Part shown: positions 18,721 to 26,675 of the stretch, piece by piece
How positions within the stretch are numbered: the stretch's first letter is position 1
How the letters are laid out: every line of letters begins with the position of its first letter
Assembly: GCF_001083805.1 (NCBI RefSeq)
Contig: NZ_JXSK01000008.1
Location: 124,001-188,000 of the forward strand
Origin: Photorhabdus luminescens subsp. luminescens
GTDB lineage: Bacteria > Pseudomonadota > Gammaproteobacteria > Enterobacterales > Enterobacteriaceae
Length of the DNA: 64,000 nt
Direction: 5' to 3'
Program-made: the position numbers and the translations under genes
Notes under the pieces: generated by a model
Seen by the model: the letters and a program-made list of their open reading frames with translations, nothing else
Databases searched by the model: none
What the model was told of the DNA's origin: nothing

Positions 18721-18938
18721 ACTAAAGTAATTACAGGGTTGTTTGGTCCTTTATTGACACACATTACCTAAATTTCTGCTAATACATAGTATGTTTGCCG
18801 CCGAATAGCAGTGGCTTTATAACCATAAACAGTCTAATATGTCGCTGGAAACATTTGACATGTGTGGCATTTATCACCATGAAAGATGGAGATTACCATA
18901 ATTATAATCCATTTTAGATTTATATAGAGGTAGCATCA

Positions 18939-19856
18939 TTGAATATTCTAAACATAAAGACTTATTTTTCAGGGTGGTCAGAAGCTGGAGAGTCTGAATA
19001 CCGTTATTGTTATAAAAAGTTTGGCGGCAATTTTTCAACACATCCTGATGTACTTGATTATTTGCACTCACACGCAGAATGTAGAGAACGATTCTTTGTG
19101 AGAACTAATGGAAATGATGAGCTCACGGGAGCCTTATGTGTATGGCACAATAGATATCTGGCTAATGATTATTTCACTTCCGAAATTACTAAACATCTCA
19201 ATTTTCCTGTGCCAAAAGATGAATTAATTTTGCCTCTATCTACTGAGAAAAAAAGCTTACTTCCTTTTAAAGGTAAAATTGTATCAGAGATAAACGCAAG
19301 CTCTATTATGAATGTTACTTACAAATTGAATGCCCGGCGACAAATTTGTTTGGCAAAGAATCCAGAGATGATGTCATCCAGTACGAAGAATTCAAGAAAA
19401 AGAGAAGTTAGACGATTCCTTGAGCAAGGGGGAGCGATAATAGACCAATGTGAATATAGTGCCTCTGAATTAGTAGATATTTATTTTGAACTCTTCAAGA
19501 TGCGCAGAGGTGTATATCCAGGTCAAAGAGAAGAAAACATAAAATTCATCCAAAAGTTTCGCAGTATGGTGTTTGGTAGTATCCTTTTTTATCAAGGGAA
19601 ACCAGCAGCATTTCAGCTAATAATGAAATCAGATAATCCAAAATGGTCAACTTTCGATTACATAAATATTGGGTTAAATACAGAGTTAGCCAAATTATCT
19701 GTAGGGACTATAATAATGTGGCTGAATACGCAAAATGCGTGGGAAAAATGTAACGAAGAAAATAAGGCAATGCGTTTTTCATTTGGAAAACCTACCTACG
19801 AATATAAAGATCGCTGGTGTATCAGAGAAAGCATTGGTCGATTACTTTTCCCATAA
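18939..19856 (+). CDS. Mig-14-like antimicrobial peptide resistance protein
   Basis: 305 residues, the length of Salmonella Mig-14, with the family pattern FSGWSEAGESEYRYCYKKFG at the N-terminus, RKREVRRFLEQGG in the middle, then a GNAT-like half with LFKMRRG and ILFYQGKPAAFQLI, and the end RFSFGKPTYEYKDRWC. Mig-14 is an inner-membrane-associated protein needed for resistance to cationic peptides in Salmonella; the reaction is unknown. The start is TTG with AGAGG 8 bases before; no ATG fits. It is transcribed opposite to the pEtN transferase gene, with which a shared role in surface defence is plausible. Confidence 0.8.
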   Translation: MNILNIKTYFSGWSEAGESEYRYCYKKFGGNFSTHPDVLDYLHSHAECRERFFVRTNGNDELTGALCVWHNRYLANDYFTSEITKHLNFPVPKDELILPLSTEKKSLLPFKGKIVSEINASSIMNVTYKLNARRQICLAKNPEMMSSSTKNSRKREVRRFLEQGGAIIDQCEYSASELVDIYFELFKMRRGVYPGQREENIKFIQKFRSMVFGSILFYQGKPAAFQLIMKSDNPKWSTFDYINIGLNTELAKLSVGTIIMWLNTQNAWEKCNEENKAMRFSFGKPTYEYKDRWCIRESIGRLLFP

Positions 19857-20219
19857 TAATTCTGCCCGTAAATAGGGCAGTAATTATTAATATCATATAC
19901 TTCTATATCAACCCTAAACTCTCTATGATTAATTATCTGAGAGGATGGTAGCAACAGGCGCATCAATATTTACGGGCGAAAATCTGACGACTTTCCTAGC
20001 GATCATGAGCCAATTTAAAGGTTAATCCAAAAATTCAAATAAACCGGTTAGCTGTATGGCTTCTTCAACGGGAAAGCGCTAGGAATTATTCACAATCTGA
20101 CCAATAACCTTACAGGAACACCAGTAGTATACGAGTTATCCCCAAGGTATAGAATTTTCTCTTTAATGATGGGCACAATACGAACAGCTGGATTTTTGGG
20201 CACGGTTTGCTATTAATTA
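19857..20219. other. Intergenic debris after the Mig-14-like gene
   Basis: No intact gene. A weak hairpin (CTGCCCG...GGGCAG, 19862-19880) just after the stop codon may be the terminator. The rest contains many stops in all frames. Confidence 0.45.
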
Positions 20220-20770
20220 GTCTTTTTTCTCCTTCAACTTCATAATCTCTTTTCCAGTGCAAAAAAGTATTCCGATAGATTCCTTAGTAACAGCAAGTCT
20301 TACTGATATTATTAGTATGAGCTAATATTTTGAGTTTTCTTCTAACTTTCTGTCCTTCTTTCTTGTTCATATTACCTTCAATTAACATATGGCGGTATCG
20401 CATAGTAACACTGACATTCTCATTTATTATTTTTTTCCAGGGAGATAAGGATTCGAAAAATAGATATCTGTTTTTAATTTTTTGCTGATAATTTCATTAT
20501 TCGCAAATTCTAAACCATTATCATACGTTATTGTTTTAAACGGGTATACAATACGGTAACTGACAATCCTAAGATGTTGCCATAAGTTACTTCTATCCCT
20601 TTTGTCTTTATAAATCAAGCTATAAATGGTTTCATGATGTAAAGAAATTCTTTTATACTTCTTAAGATAATCAACAACTTGTTCCGAGCTTAAATCCTGC
20701 CAGATTAACTGTTTTATCCATTGCTTTATTTAGTCATTTTCATGATTTTCTTAACAAAATGATGGAGAAA
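20220..20770 (-). mobile_element. IS30-family transposase remnant
   Basis: Minus-strand pieces in several frames read SEQVVDYLKKYKRISLHHET and IYSLIYKDKRDRSNLWQHLR (about 20560-20700), then FKTITYDNGLEFANNEI with the catalytic DNG motif and FSNPYLPGKK (20427-20550). These are the middle and catalytic parts of an IS30 DDE transposase. Frameshifts and missing ends make it inactive. A related relic occurs at 62625-62880. Confidence 0.75.
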
Positions 20771-21576
20771 AAGCATTTGAATATGGGACTGTTTTAAGTA
20801 ATATTCTTTTATTTTCTAATTTCTTCTCGATTATCTGATAATGGTTTATAGACTTAAATTGAATGACTTGCAATTAAATGTTGCAATAAATATTTTTTTA
20901 ATATAAAAATCCAGTATGTTTGTTTTTTTTAGTTTTTTATATGGTACAATTTGTTTTCCTGTGTTGGTAAATGGGAAAGATGTCTATAGTATAGCAACTG
21001 GCCATCCCCTAAACAATTGTTCTTACTTAATAGTTGAATCTAGACTATATATAAATTTTTCTATATTTAAAGTATTCAGGTTTAAAAAATTCAATCAAAA
21101 CTATTCAGATAGTTTTGATTCACATGATGAAAAATATATTGTATAGTGATAATAGTAGAATTCATTAGATATAGAAATTGCGTCTTAGTCTCATGTGCTC
21201 TTTAAAAATTAAACAAGTTCAATGTGCTTTATGGGCCTCTTCCCACTGTCATTGGTATTGCAACTTCCATTACCATTGCTACTTTATCTATACGGTGCAT
21301 CTATTGCCAGTATGTAAGGTAAACGCTGATTCTTCCTGATTTACGAAACCTGGTAAATACCATTGTAGGTAGTTCAGTTACCAGTATAATGTTTTTTTAT
21401 GGGCAGAGATAACGAAAAGGTAAAAATCAATAGTAATATTTTAGCTCGTGAAAACAATAAAGAAGTGTTCCTTAAAGTATGTCTCAAATTATGGTTTTTC
21501 TTCAAAAGGGAAATATCAAAAATGAGATTATTATTTGACGCTCATTTAAGACAGTAATATAAGAGGATTATCATCT
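20771..21576. other. AT-rich region without recognisable gene
   Basis: A 76-codon frame at 20916-21146 is present, but has low complexity, no ribosome site and no family resemblance. The 21200-21560 part has short open fragments only. Confidence 0.5.
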
Positions 21577-22521
21577 ATGACGACTGAAACTAACGATACT
21601 TATGGTTGCTTTTCAAAGAAATTATCAATTGTGGTAGCTGCACATAATCTAGAATTATTGATTTTCAAATGTATAAGTACCATAAAACATGTTTTATCTG
21701 ACTGTGATCCTGAAGAATATGAAGTTCTTCTGATAGATGACAGTTCTTCTGATTCAACTCCATCAATCTTAAAAGAATTCTCAGAAGAAAATGAATCTTT
21801 TATTTACATAAGAAAAGAGTTTAGGAATGTAGGTAAAGTAAGGAAATATGCAGTAGAAATAAGTCATGGAGAATATATAACTTTCGTTGATGGCGATGAT
21901 TTTTTATCTGATTTCTCGATGAGAGAAATTTTAGACTTTTTGACATCAAAAAAACCAGATATATTTATCAGTGGGTTAAATGAGGTAAGAAAAGATTCGG
22001 ACATAATAGAAAAATCAAAATTATTATCTCCTGTAGAAATTCATAGAGATACGGCAATAAAAGATTTTTTAATTCATAAGAAATTTCAGGCACATTCATG
22101 TGGGAAATTTTTTAAGAGAGAATTATTTCATGGAAATAATTTCCCAGAGATTTCTTGTTATGAAGACGCTCTATCATTCCCTCCAATTTTAGTTAAGTGC
22201 AATAATGTTTATTATACTGAGATGAAATACTATAACTACATAAAGAGAGAAGATAGTTTATCTAATTCTATTAGCCAAATTAAAATAAATACAATTGCAG
22301 AGGTCATTTTAATAACTGATAAAACTTTCGGTAGAAAATTCAGAAACCTTACAGCTTGTCATGCTATAGATCTTATCTATAAATATGGAGATAAGCTGTC
22401 AAAAGAATATTCTAATTCCATCCATAAGATAGTAAAAGACCTTTCAATATTAAGTTTTATGTTAGATCATAATATTAGATTTAGTTTTAAAAGGAAATTT
22501 CTAAAAATAAGAAATAAATAA
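21577..22521 (+). CDS. Family 2 glycosyltransferase (copy B)
   Basis: 314 residues; inverted duplicate of the gene at 13788-14726. GT-A features are the same: LLIDDSSSDST, VDGDD and the His/Glu-rich acceptor part CGKFFKRELFHGNNFPE. Residues 1-65 differ clearly (MTTETNDTYGCFSKKLSIVV), while the last ~65 residues are the same as copy A, except KIRNK for KTRNK at the end. Two divergent N-termini on one C-terminus may mean different donor or acceptor preference. An AGAGGATTATC precedes the ATG. It is alone on its strand between IS debris and repeat arm III. Confidence 0.83.
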   Translation: MTTETNDTYGCFSKKLSIVVAAHNLELLIFKCISTIKHVLSDCDPEEYEVLLIDDSSSDSTPSILKEFSEENESFIYIRKEFRNVGKVRKYAVEISHGEYITFVDGDDFLSDFSMREILDFLTSKKPDIFISGLNEVRKDSDIIEKSKLLSPVEIHRDTAIKDFLIHKKFQAHSCGKFFKRELFHGNNFPEISCYEDALSFPPILVKCNNVYYTEMKYYNYIKREDSLSNSISQIKINTIAEVILITDKTFGRKFRNLTACHAIDLIYKYGDKLSKEYSNSIHKIVKDLSILSFMLDHNIRFSFKRKFLKIRNK

Positions 22522-22926
22522 AATTTCAAATGGTGGGAAAATTTACGTTTTCTTACATTAAAGTAGGTATTAGCATCCAAGTTATAATTAATAAATCAGG
22601 CTGTATAATTCCTCTACACATGGTTTTCTTCAACAAATTGTTATAAATAGAATTGTATGTTATGTAACTTCGTGTAGCACTATTTTTGAAAGTTATTTAT
22701 ATTACCACCGTAGAGATGGTGCTTTTCTGACGAATAAATACAATAATAATATTAATTTCCCAGTAATCTTATTAGTGCCTGAGCTGTAATGTAGGTGTAA
22801 TAGTATTGTCAAGATATTTTTGAGTATTAGAGATGCTTTATTATTTCAATAAATTTCGATATTAACCATTTGAAATTTCACGGTTTATTTTATTCAGATT
22901 CCTTCCCAATATTGCTAGGTGAAAGA
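22522..22926. other. Arm III spacer corresponding to the IS200 target in arm I
   Basis: Corresponds in inverse orientation to 12903-13787 but without IS200. The sequence across 22690-22740 (TTATATTACCACCGTAGAGATGG..., TGACGAATAAATACAATAA) is the uninterrupted equivalent of both sides of the element. No gene. Confidence 0.6.
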
Positions 22927-23037
22927 ATGAAAATTTTTATCATTAATTTAGAATCAGATATCGAACGAAGATATTCTATTCTACAGCAAGCATCATCCTT
23001 AGAACTAGATGTTGAAATAGCCAAAACAGTAAATTGA
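22927..23037 (+). pseudogene. GT25-type glycosyltransferase N-terminal fragment (copy 2)
   Basis: Same 36-codon frame as at 12792-12902 (MKIFIINLESDIERRYSILQ start, stop after KTVN). Retention of an intact short frame in both arms could be chance in young duplicates. Confidence 0.65.
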
Positions 23038-23512
23038 AAACAGTTCTTTAAAGACGAAATAATGAAACTCAGTTGTTCATAGTTATTCTGTCAATGGAAC
23101 CCAATTAACATTACGAACGCATTCATTAAGTTAATGGGGTGGTATGGAACTATGTGATTTAGAAAAAACTATCAAAGTTGAATCATGGCTAGTTTTTTAG
23201 TCATGACGCCAATAGTTAGTTGTTGTGTGATGCCTCATCTTTTTATTGCTAACCATTGGTTACATGACCGATTTTTTTATTTTTTCATTATTAGCACATA
23301 TTGTTTTTTCTTGGATATGGAATACCCTTAACTTTCATCTGTCAGTTACTCTAATCTTTACTAAGAGTGGACCTGCGGACGGAATCACATATCCACTAAA
23401 ACAGTACAGAGTCTATGATTAGAGTTTTATATTCATACCGATATCGTAGAGATTTACAAAAACGGCGTCAATTGAGTGTTTTTTAACATCAGGCGCATGA
23501 ATGCGCCTGATG
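23038..23512. other. Arm III region between GT25 fragment and hicB
   Basis: Equivalent to 12410-12791 inverted. No gene is visible. An imperfect repeat of AGGCGCAT/ATGCGCC (23490-23512) just after hicB forms a small hairpin that may terminate hicB. Confidence 0.5.
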
Positions 23513-23941
23513 TTAGCTGAGTTCATGTCTTGCCGCTTCTGCTAAAAAGTGACTTCGGTCTCGATATTGTGCCGGACTTTCTTTGACACGATTATCAATA
23601 CGTTGAATGAGCGTATCAGGCAGTGAGATATTAATACGCTGCTGCTTTCCGGAAAATTCAGACAAATCAACGTCGATAACAAACCAGCTATCAACATATT
23701 GATATTCTGTGTTTTTCGCATAAACCAGATAGCCAGCATCCTGAATATGTTCAACTGCTCTATTATTTGCGACCATATCTTCTACTGTTAGCAAGATAGC
23801 CTCACGCGCCATTATCGCAATGTCTTCTTTATTATCAGCGGCAGAAAAACAGCCATAATTTTCGGCACACAGCGCAGGAATAACTAGACCATACGCGGTG
23901 TTTTCATCTTTCGGCAACTCAACACCTACTGAGAAAAACAT
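23513..23941 (-). CDS. hicB: HicB-type antitoxin (copy III, intact)
   Basis: 142 residues, differing from copy I at only a few positions (e.g. DNRVKESPAQ for DKRVKESPTQ). It has the same HicB fold and ribbon-helix-helix C-terminus. The start at 23941 follows GGAGG. Its cognate hicA has lost the start codon, so this is an orphan antitoxin that could still neutralise or repress copy I. Confidence 0.85.
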   Translation of the reverse strand: MFFSVGVELPKDENTAYGLVIPALCAENYGCFSAADNKEDIAIMAREAILLTVEDMVANNRAVEHIQDAGYLVYAKNTEYQYVDSWFVIDVDLSEFSGKQQRINISLPDTLIQRIDNRVKESPAQYRDRSHFLAEAARHELS

Positions 23942-23965
23942 GATGGCCTCCAAAGTCGGCGGGGA

Positions 23966-24148
23966 TTAAATCCCCGCCATTTTCTTTATAGATTTGACGG
24001 TGCCGATAGGCAGATCTTTTTTGGGATGCGGGACCGGGAATGTCTTTCCGGTTATAGGTGACCACCAAATTTGGTGGCTACCTCCGTTATGCCTTCTAAG
24101 TTCACATCCAACGGCAGTCAGCCCTTTTTTCAGGTCAGTTGATTATAT
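23966..24148 (-). pseudogene. hicA copy III with destroyed start codon
   Basis: The frame encodes a normal HicA C-terminus (GGSHQIWWSPITGKTFPVPH ... KSIKKMAGI, stop at 23966) at the expected length. The initiation region ATATGAAATC of copy I has become ATATATAATC, which removes the ATG and places TAA as the next codon. No alternative ATG or GTG precedes the body. The active-site His is still present. A GGCGGGGATT/AATCCCCGCC palindrome (23958-23978) spans its stop codon. Confidence 0.8.
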
Positions 24149-24508
24149 ATCCTCCCAACCTGACATCAACATATGCACGCATACATACAAAGTAAATTTG
24201 TTTATCTCAAGTGAACTACGGGTAAGAGAATTGGTTAATGTGTAATGTTGCAGAATATAGCGTTATGGTAGGTTTACAGAGAGTGACTACTTGAGATGCA
24301 TTGTAATGAAACTTTGTAAGGTGATGCTATTTTTCTGTATATTTATCGCTCAATTATTGTTTGTAATTCCATCATGATTAATATATTTCTTTCTCAATCA
24401 TCATTTTGGTTATTTATTGACACTCAGATCTGCCCGATTTTTACCATATTGGGTCCCATCGAATACTTTTAAAAGCTGCTTTCACAAAGATTGCTGTCAG
24501 TTAATGGG
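24149..24508. repeat. Arm III flank between hicA and crossover site C
   Basis: Inverse copy of 11431-11775: includes TGACTACTTGAGATGCATTG and the element CTTTTAAAAGCTGC that also lies beside sites B and E. No gene. Confidence 0.7.
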
Positions 24509-24534
24509 CTACAGAAAACATTGGTTTAGTGGAA
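24509..24534 (+). promoter_or_regulatory. Hin/Gin-family-like crossover site C
   Basis: CTACAGAAAACA-TT-GGTTTAGTGGAA: the right half is identical to site A, the inner left hexamer is AAAACA (one change from AAAACC). It forms an inverted pair with site D at 27419-27444, enclosing about 2.9 kb. Confidence 0.75.
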
Positions 24535-25272
24535 ACGGTGGAGTTGGCAAGAAATTCAGCGCAGCAAAGTTTTGTTGATGCTAATTTCGCGCGCGGAAAT
24601 GTTGAAGTTGTTAATACCAAGGGCATATATCCGCGAATTAATTTTTTCTCGCCGCAGGGAAAAGAATATCGTGGATTCTTTGCTATCGAAGCAGATCTAA
24701 CTAATGATAATGCTCAGTCTATTTATTTATATAAGCGAAACGCTGCGGGTAATAATATTTATCTTGTTAATTTTCCAAATAAAAACGGCACATTAGCAAC
24801 ACTTGATGATATTGTACCGGTAGGCGTTCCACTGCCGTATCCTCACCGATACACCCCCGTTGGCTATCTCACATGCAATGGACAGACGTTTGATAAATCA
24901 AAATATCCAAAATTAGCAGAAGCTTATCCATCAGGGCAACTGTTTGATTTAAGGGGCGAATTTATCCGTGGATGGGATGATAGCCGAGGTGTTGATCCGG
25001 GACGAATGCCAGGCACATGGCAGGGTGATGCAATCAGAAATATTACAGGTCGTCTTGATGTGCGCCTGGATGGCTCATTTTCAATAGTTGATGCGGTGTC
25101 TGGGAGTTTTACAAAAACACGTGATACGTCATCGGGCCTTTATTGTCTGCAAGAAGCAAATTACGCGAGAGGGGCTGATAACGTGACATTTGACGCATCA
25201 CGTGTCGTCCCAACCGCTAACGAAAATAGACCCCGCAACGTCGCACTTAACTACATAGTGAGAGCAGCATAA
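24521..25272 (+). pseudogene. Silent tail-fibre tip cassette C with collar domain (no N-terminus)
   Basis: Open from the crossover core to TAA at 25272 (about 250 codons). After the shared GLVETVELA it is unique (RNSAQQSFVDANFARGNVEV ...), then has a phage tail-collar domain: GYLTCNGQTFDKSKYPKLAE, DLRGEFIRGWDDSRGVDPGR and the end RPRNVALNYIVRAA, which closely matches the expressed fibre's ending. It lacks the constant part. Joined at the site in frame, it would make a fibre of about 470 residues. It overlaps its own chaperone gene (TAATG). Confidence 0.82.
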
Positions 25273-25898
25273 TGACAGAACAGAAATATTCTTTAGAACA
25301 TGAAACCGCCGTGTTGGGCAAAGATGGTTTAGCGATTCAAGCTGGCTGGATAAAGGTTTATCACTCGAATCAGATAACGAGAGAATTTACCAATTCAGAT
25401 ATTGAATACGTGATGCTCGGTGTCAGTCTGTCAGCCGGTGCTTATCCCGACGCGCCCAAACTACCAGGTTCTCCTGACGAGGCTGTCTGCCGCAGTATTG
25501 ATGGTAAGTGTTGGGAAATGTTGCCCGATTATCGCGGAAAAATCGCGTACGACACGTTAACACAAGCACAGATTGAAGTTACAGAAATCGGTGAATTGCC
25601 GGATACATTAACATTCAAAAAACCTGATACCGACTATGATAAGTGGAATGGTAAAGAGTGGGTAGTTGATAAAGACCTCTTAAAATCCCATCAAATCAAC
25701 GAAGCAAAACAGAAGCAAGCAGCACTGTTACAACAAGCAAATGAAACACTCTCATTGCTACAAGACTCTGTTGACTTAGAAGTTGCTACAGACTCAGAGA
25801 AAGCCGCTCTGTTGGAGTGGAGAAAATACAGAGTATTACTCACTCGTGTAGATGTTCTGCAAGCACCTAATGTTCAGTGGCCGGAAGTGCCGAAGTAA
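25272..25898 (+). CDS. tfa: Tail-fibre assembly chaperone (Tfa type) of cassette C
   Basis: 208 residues, same length as the partner at 26049-26675 and clearly homologous. It opens MTEQKYSLEHETAVLGKDGL, has MLPDYRGKIAYDT in the middle and ends with the Tfa signature KAALLEWRKYRVLLTRVDVL and PNVQWPEVPK. It would fold the fibre tip encoded directly upstream, with which it overlaps by one base. In the present orientation it is cut off from the tail operon promoter and is probably silent. Confidence 0.88.
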   Translation: MTEQKYSLEHETAVLGKDGLAIQAGWIKVYHSNQITREFTNSDIEYVMLGVSLSAGAYPDAPKLPGSPDEAVCRSIDGKCWEMLPDYRGKIAYDTLTQAQIEVTEIGELPDTLTFKKPDTDYDKWNGKEWVVDKDLLKSHQINEAKQKQAALLQQANETLSLLQDSVDLEVATDSEKAALLEWRKYRVLLTRVDVLQAPNVQWPEVPK

Positions 25899-25901
25899 AC
25901 G

Positions 25902-25926
25902 AAAGCCGGGTGACCGGCTTAATTAT
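25902..25926 (+). terminator. Hairpin after tfa of cassette C
   Basis: AAGCCGG (25904-25910) pairs with CCGGCTT (25915-25921) and is followed by AATTATA. The T-run is weak, so termination is only possible. Confidence 0.45.
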
Positions 25927-25936
25927 AGTGCTTCAC

Positions 25937-26003
25937 TGTTTAATCGTGTGATATTACGTTGCTCTCTACAACCAGACATTAACTGGCCTGAAAAACCATA
26001 CTG
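25937..26003 (+). pseudogene. 3' end relic of a further tfa gene
   Basis: The frame CTGTTTAATCGTGTG... reads LFNRVILRCSLQPDINWPEK before a TGA, the characteristic end of Tfa proteins (compare LLNRVDTSLVPDIKWPEMPE). It shows that another fibre/chaperone module was once recombined here. Confidence 0.65.
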
Positions 26004-26021
26004 ATATGTATTTTTGTTATC

Positions 26022-26043
26022 GGGCTGCATAAGCAGCCCTTAT
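26022..26043. terminator. Bidirectional hairpin between the two convergent tfa genes
   Basis: GGGCTGC (26022-26028) and GCAGCCC (26033-26039) with a 4-base loop, followed by TTATTGTT on the plus strand and by GATAACAAAAA on the minus side. It lies 10 bases after the stop of the expressed tfa and likely ends the tail operon. Confidence 0.65.
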
Positions 26044-26048
26044 TGTTG

Positions 26049-26675
26049 TCATTCTGGCATCTCAGGCCATTTAATATCAGGGACCAATGAAGTGTCAACA
26101 CGGTTCAATAATACCAGATATTTTTTCCATTCAAGTAACAGAGCCTGTTCCTCTTCCGAAGCCAATTCAGTATCAACGGCATATTGAAGTAATGTAATGG
26201 TTTCATTAGATTGCGTGCACAGAGTATCGCGTAGTTGTTCTGCCTGCTCAATCTCGCTGCCCTTTATTGCTGCTTTGTCAGTCACCCACTTTGAACCATC
26301 CCATCGATCAAAATGAGTAGCAGGCTGTTTGAATGTCAGAGTTTCAGGCAATTCACCCAGCTCAGTAATTTCTTGCGGTAATCGAGTCTGTATGTTGTAA
26401 GCTGTTTTTCCACGGTAATCGGGAACAATTTCCCAGAGTTCTCCATCTGCTGTACGCCTGACTGCCATAGAGTCGGATTTAGGCAGTGTTGGCGCATCTG
26501 TGTAGGAACTTGCCGGTATGCCTACCCCCTTCATCAAATATTCTGGTGTTGCACCGATAAATTCCCTTGAATGAGGTGCGGCATGGTAGATTGTCAGCCA
26601 ACCCGCTTTTTCTGCTAACCCGTCTTGACCTAATATTGCTGCTTCCGGTTCTAAAGAATATTTTTGTTCAGTCAT
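26049..26675 (-). CDS. tfa: Tail-fibre assembly chaperone (Tfa type), expressed copy
   Basis: 208 residues; last gene of the tail operon. MTEQKYSLEPEAAILGQDGL at the start, IVPDYRGKTAYN in the middle, and LLLEWKKYLVLLNRVDTSLV plus PDIKWPEMPE at the end are the Tfa hallmarks. Such proteins help the fibre C-terminus trimerise and may stay at the tip. Its start overlaps the fibre stop by one base, the same arrangement as cassette C, so tip and chaperone switch as one unit on inversion. Confidence 0.88.
   Translation of the reverse strand: MTEQKYSLEPEAAILGQDGLAEKAGWLTIYHAAPHSREFIGATPEYLMKGVGIPASSYTDAPTLPKSDSMAVRRTADGELWEIVPDYRGKTAYNIQTRLPQEITELGELPETLTFKQPATHFDRWDGSKWVTDKAAIKGSEIEQAEQLRDTLCTQSNETITLLQYAVDTELASEEEQALLLEWKKYLVLLNRVDTSLVPDIKWPEMPE

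Noticed and set aside
20916-21146. 76-codon frame in the AT-rich gap
   Set aside because: Phe/Tyr-rich low-complexity translation, no Shine-Dalgarno sequence, no recognised family.
23958-23978. GGCGGGG palindrome over the hicA stop as a terminator
   Set aside because: It is followed directly by the hicB ribosome site and has no T-run; more likely a translational or operator element, and it is broken in copy I.
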